DNA from: a bacterium
GTDB taxonomy: Bacteria; Acidobacteriota; Thermoanaerobaculia; Thermoanaerobaculales; Sulfomarinibacteraceae
Length of the DNA stretch: 64,000 nucleotides
Assembly: GCA_024229275.1 (NCBI GenBank)
Contig: JAAESQ010000908.1
Coordinates: 1-64,000, forward strand
Direction of reading: 5' to 3'
The notes beneath the pieces were generated by a model. The model searched no databases, had not been told where the DNA came from, and saw nothing but the letters and a program-made list of their open reading frames with translations. Below are positions 61,351 to 64,000 of this stretch, one piece after another. Position numbers and translations under genes: made by a program. Within the stretch, counting starts at the first letter, position 1. Each line of letters opens with the position of its first letter.

Positions 61351-63966
61351 TTACTCCGTCTGCCCTGGAGCCGGTCCAGGACCGGACGCCGGGGGTGGTG
61401 TGGTAGCTTGCGCGGCTGCTTCCATCGCCGCCTTCTGCGAGAGGAGACGATAGGCGTCAACGACTGCACGGAACCTCAGGAACTGAACGATCCTCTGCTG
61501 CGCTGCTGCTGGATCCTCCATGGTCTCTGAAGCCTTCTGCATGGCAATGCCCTGGAGTCCAGCGACTGGCTGACCGATGGTGTGCTTCTCGATCATCTGC
61601 TGCCACACGCCGAAGACCTTGATCTCCATCTGCTTGGGCAGGAAGATTGGAGGAGGAGGCTCCTGGGGAGGAGGAGGGATGTTGGCAGCAGCGTCGGGCT
61701 GTCCACCCTGCGGACCTGAGGCTTCCATCGCCACAGTGACCATGGTCTCGTACCGCGCCATCTGCTCCTCGTACTGAGCCGTGGCCTTGGCGAACATCTC
61801 GTTGGCCACGTTAGGCTCTGGCTCTCCTCCATAGAACTCCCTGGTCTGCTGGTCCTGAGCTTCCATTCGAGCAAGCTCGTCCTCCCACCCGGCGATGAGA
61901 GGAAGGATGCTTCCCCAGCTAGCCTCGTCGGCCATCTGCTTCCCCTCGTCCTGGAGGAGTTGGGTGCCAAGAGTCTGGAACCGGATGTTGGGGTTGTCGA
62001 TGCTGGCATCGATGACAGGGATGGTCCCGTCGTCCACGAAGTCCACCCACTGCTGCTTGGCTTTGTCGATCTGGAGGTTGGAATCCTCATTGATGTCCGT
62101 AGGCAGACCCATGTTCTCCAGGATCCGCTTCCTGGCCAAAGGCGAAGAGATGTCATAGAGCTGGTCGGTCAGGGCCTCACGGGTGGCCTCACGCTGAATC
62201 ACAGAGTGATCCACGTACGCCTGCTTCTCGACCTGAACCTTGGTCTGGCCGGCGATGGCCTCCCGGTTGTACTGTTTCACTTCCCAGGAGCCGTCTGGCG
62301 AGGCGGCTTCGTAAGTATCGGGGTCCACGCGGTTCACCCAGAGGAGCTTTAGCTGATGCTCCCAGACTGACTCCAGGGAAGTGACGATCCCGCGCTCGCG
62401 TGTGGCCCTCTTCCGCTCGGCCTGCTCACCCAGGATCTGCAATCCCGAGGTGGTGGTCACGTTGCGGGGGGCCTCACCGATCTCGATGTCGGCGGGTCCA
62501 ACGATCGCCGTCATGTCATCGACGCAGGACTGGCGTTCTTGATACACGCCAGAGGGCATGAGGATCGACCCGAACACCTCAGGCTTGGCGTTGGGGTTGA
62601 TTGGAGACACACGGTATCGGAACAGCTTCCCAAGACCGTAGGCCGAGTTGAACTCTGGACCTTCCAGGTCCGCGTCGTCCGGGATGATGAGGTTGGGCGA
62701 GCCCATCCTCTCTCTAGCCTCGATGGTCTGGGCGTCCATACCGTTGATGCGGTTCTGAGGGGAGATGAGGTCGTCAGCCAGGGCCTTGCCCCAGAACTCC
62801 CCCTCTCGCTCCTTCCAGACCGCTGTCGTGAACAGGACTTTCGGGACCGCCGCCTCACCCTTCTCATCCTGGAGGTTCTGCATGAGGGTGGTGTTCTCAG
62901 CGATCAGGTTCTGCCTGCTGCCGATGACCACGATGTTCCGGCCCTCCGGATGACGGAAGGAGGGGTTGTGGTACATCTCGAAGACCTGGACGTGGTGGTC
63001 GTAGATCCCCGCGTCGAACCCGTAGTCGAACCGACCGATGATGTCCCATTCACCCAGGAAGGGGTGGTTCCTCATCAGTTCCTCGGCATGCTCGGGCTCG
63101 ACCTTGTCGATGAGGTGAGGCCAATGCTCCTCGACGTAGTCGAGGGAGCGGACCTTCCCAATTCCATGCATGTTGAGAGCGGCATGTTCGATGTTGACGC
63201 CAGCGTTCTCCGGGAAATACTCGAACGGAGAGATGACATCGATATCTGTCCCACCCTTCGGAACGTTCTGGCCAAGGGGGCGAGCAAAGATGTCCTGTCC
63301 CATGGACTGCTCTTCGTCCAACTCCGCAGAGACCAACGGACCTCCACACGCCACGCACGCGGAGATGGGCACACCCTCCTTCGTGTTCGGCTCGGAGTAG
63401 AGGGCTCCACACTGGGTGCAACCGAGGGCATCGACGGACACCCACATCAGCTCACTCCAGTTGTCGTTCCAGTGGGACTTGATGATCCCAGTGCCGAACG
63501 TGATGACGTTGCGGATGAACTTGTCCCGCTTGTCGGGCCAGTCCAGCTTCTTGAGCCGGTCGTTCAGAACGTCGTTGGCCACCTTCACTGCGGCCTGCAT
63601 CCGAGGGTCGCGGGTTCCCGTCACCACCTTCGGCTTCCACTGCCTCTTCGACAGAGTCGCAAACTCGATGTCGATGGCGGGTGCGATGCGGTTCGTGACG
63701 GGGCGAGGCAGCTCGATCTCGGTGGTGGGCTGCATCTCACGGAACGCAAAGCCGCGAACACCTTCAAACGTCTGCTCCCAATCGCGCTCGATCCACTGCC
63801 GACCCAGGTCGTAGTAGAGAGCCAGGGCGATCCGCGTCAGATGCCTGTTCCGGTACTGGGAGTGCCGCTGGAAGTAGCGGTCACGGAATCCGATGATGTA
63901 GTCCTCGTCGGCTTCCATCGTCGGAAACCGGTACATCTTGTCCCGGCCGTACAGGAGATCAGGCAC
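61351..63966 (-). CDS. Portal protein, frame open to the right edge
   Basis: The product is at least 871 residues. The sequence has the layout of P22-like portals: helical stem region (WGKALADDLISPQNRINGMD and ERMGSPNLII), a loop region with GPADIEIGEAPRNVTTTSG, and a long helical C-terminal barrel with Gln/Pro-rich tail. A zinc-ribbon-like insert, CTQC at 183-186 and CVAC at 204-207, is unusual in portals. The GTG at 63966 is one possible start, but the frame is open to 64000, so the N-terminus may be incomplete. It is the DNA gate of the head. Confidence 0.88.
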   Translation of the reverse strand: MPDLLYGRDKMYRFPTMEADEDYIIGFRDRYFQRHSQYRNRHLTRIALALYYDLGRQWIERDWEQTFEGVRGFAFREMQPTTEIELPRPVTNRIAPAIDIEFATLSKRQWKPKVVTGTRDPRMQAAVKVANDVLNDRLKKLDWPDKRDKFIRNVITFGTGIIKSHWNDNWSELMWVSVDALGCTQCGALYSEPNTKEGVPISACVACGGPLVSAELDEEQSMGQDIFARPLGQNVPKGGTDIDVISPFEYFPENAGVNIEHAALNMHGIGKVRSLDYVEEHWPHLIDKVEPEHAEELMRNHPFLGEWDIIGRFDYGFDAGIYDHHVQVFEMYHNPSFRHPEGRNIVVIGSRQNLIAENTTLMQNLQDEKGEAAVPKVLFTTAVWKEREGEFWGKALADDLISPQNRINGMDAQTIEARERMGSPNLIIPDDADLEGPEFNSAYGLGKLFRYRVSPINPNAKPEVFGSILMPSGVYQERQSCVDDMTAIVGPADIEIGEAPRNVTTTSGLQILGEQAERKRATRERGIVTSLESVWEHQLKLLWVNRVDPDTYEAASPDGSWEVKQYNREAIAGQTKVQVEKQAYVDHSVIQREATREALTDQLYDISSPLARKRILENMGLPTDINEDSNLQIDKAKQQWVDFVDDGTIPVIDASIDNPNIRFQTLGTQLLQDEGKQMADEASWGSILPLIAGWEDELARMEAQDQQTREFYGGEPEPNVANEMFAKATAQYEEQMARYETMVTVAMEASGPQGGQPDAAANIPPPPQEPPPPIFLPKQMEIKVFGVWQQMIEKHTIGQPVAGLQGIAMQKASETMEDPAAAQQRIVQFLRFRAVVDAYRLLSQKAAMEAAAQATTPPPASGPGPAPGQTE

Positions 63967-64000
63967 CTTCTGGTTCCTCGGGAAGATCTGCCACGGCAGA

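Noticed and set aside
1-64000. CRISPR array, tRNA or rRNA genes, integrase or transposase
   Set aside because: I saw no regularly spaced repeats, no tRNA-like cloverleaf or CCA end, and no recombinase or transposase motif. A tRNAscan-SE run would settle the tRNA question.

Overview
The window is part of a tailed-phage (Caudoviricetes) genome. It has no integrase, rRNA, tRNA or CRISPR array. The virion set points to a short-tailed (podovirus-like) particle: portal, scaffold, major capsid protein, adaptor, two large tail proteins resembling nozzle/propeller proteins, ejection-type proteins including one of 2721 residues, and fibre/adhesin genes. There is no tape measure, sheath or baseplate gene. 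The DNA looks G+C-rich, and genes overlap at ATGA, TGATG, GTGA or TTGA junctions. TTG and GTG starts are common. Sec signal peptides and lipoboxes show a bacterial host, but I cannot name it. The large terminase subunit is not seen and probably lies past the right edge. The portal frame is still open at base 64000, and the leftmost gene is cut at base 1.

Layout. (1) 1-3.5 kb, minus strand: at least thirteen very small genes of unknown function, probably early host-takeover genes, with three promoters and a strong terminator upstream. (2) 3.6-4.6 kb, minus: one small gene and a terS-like gene, flanked by an inverted 15-mer. (3) 4.67-28.7 kb, plus: the early/middle replication region. It carries a MoxR-type AAA+ ATPase, a DUF3150-like protein and a VWA/HExxH protein; a RepA-like RecA-fold ATPase; a Cas4/RecB-like nuclease; a RecT-like protein; a family A DNA polymerase split into a UDG-exonuclease gene and a polymerase gene; a resolvase-like nuclease; and many small zinc-finger or hypothetical proteins. 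A single minus-strand gene sits at 16.6-16.8 kb. (4) 28.7-64 kb, minus: one late unit, transcribed from the portal at the right edge to the tail fibre and adhesin. It holds a lysis pair, an HNH endonuclease and a group of exported Cys-rich proteins.

The most interesting signal is a roughly 12-bp motif, ATGCTTGCCGTA or its complement, found nine times between genes in the left 28 kb. At most sites it overlaps a sigma70-like promoter. At several the -10 element lies only 6-9 bases before an ATG that has no Shine-Dalgarno, which predicts leaderless mRNAs under shared control. Other points worth following are the three-gene MoxR/DUF3150-like/VWA-peptidase set, the split UDG-polymerase with an altered O-helix, a multi-hairpin leader at 16.2-16.36 kb, and a late gene with a nested start giving a signal-peptide product.
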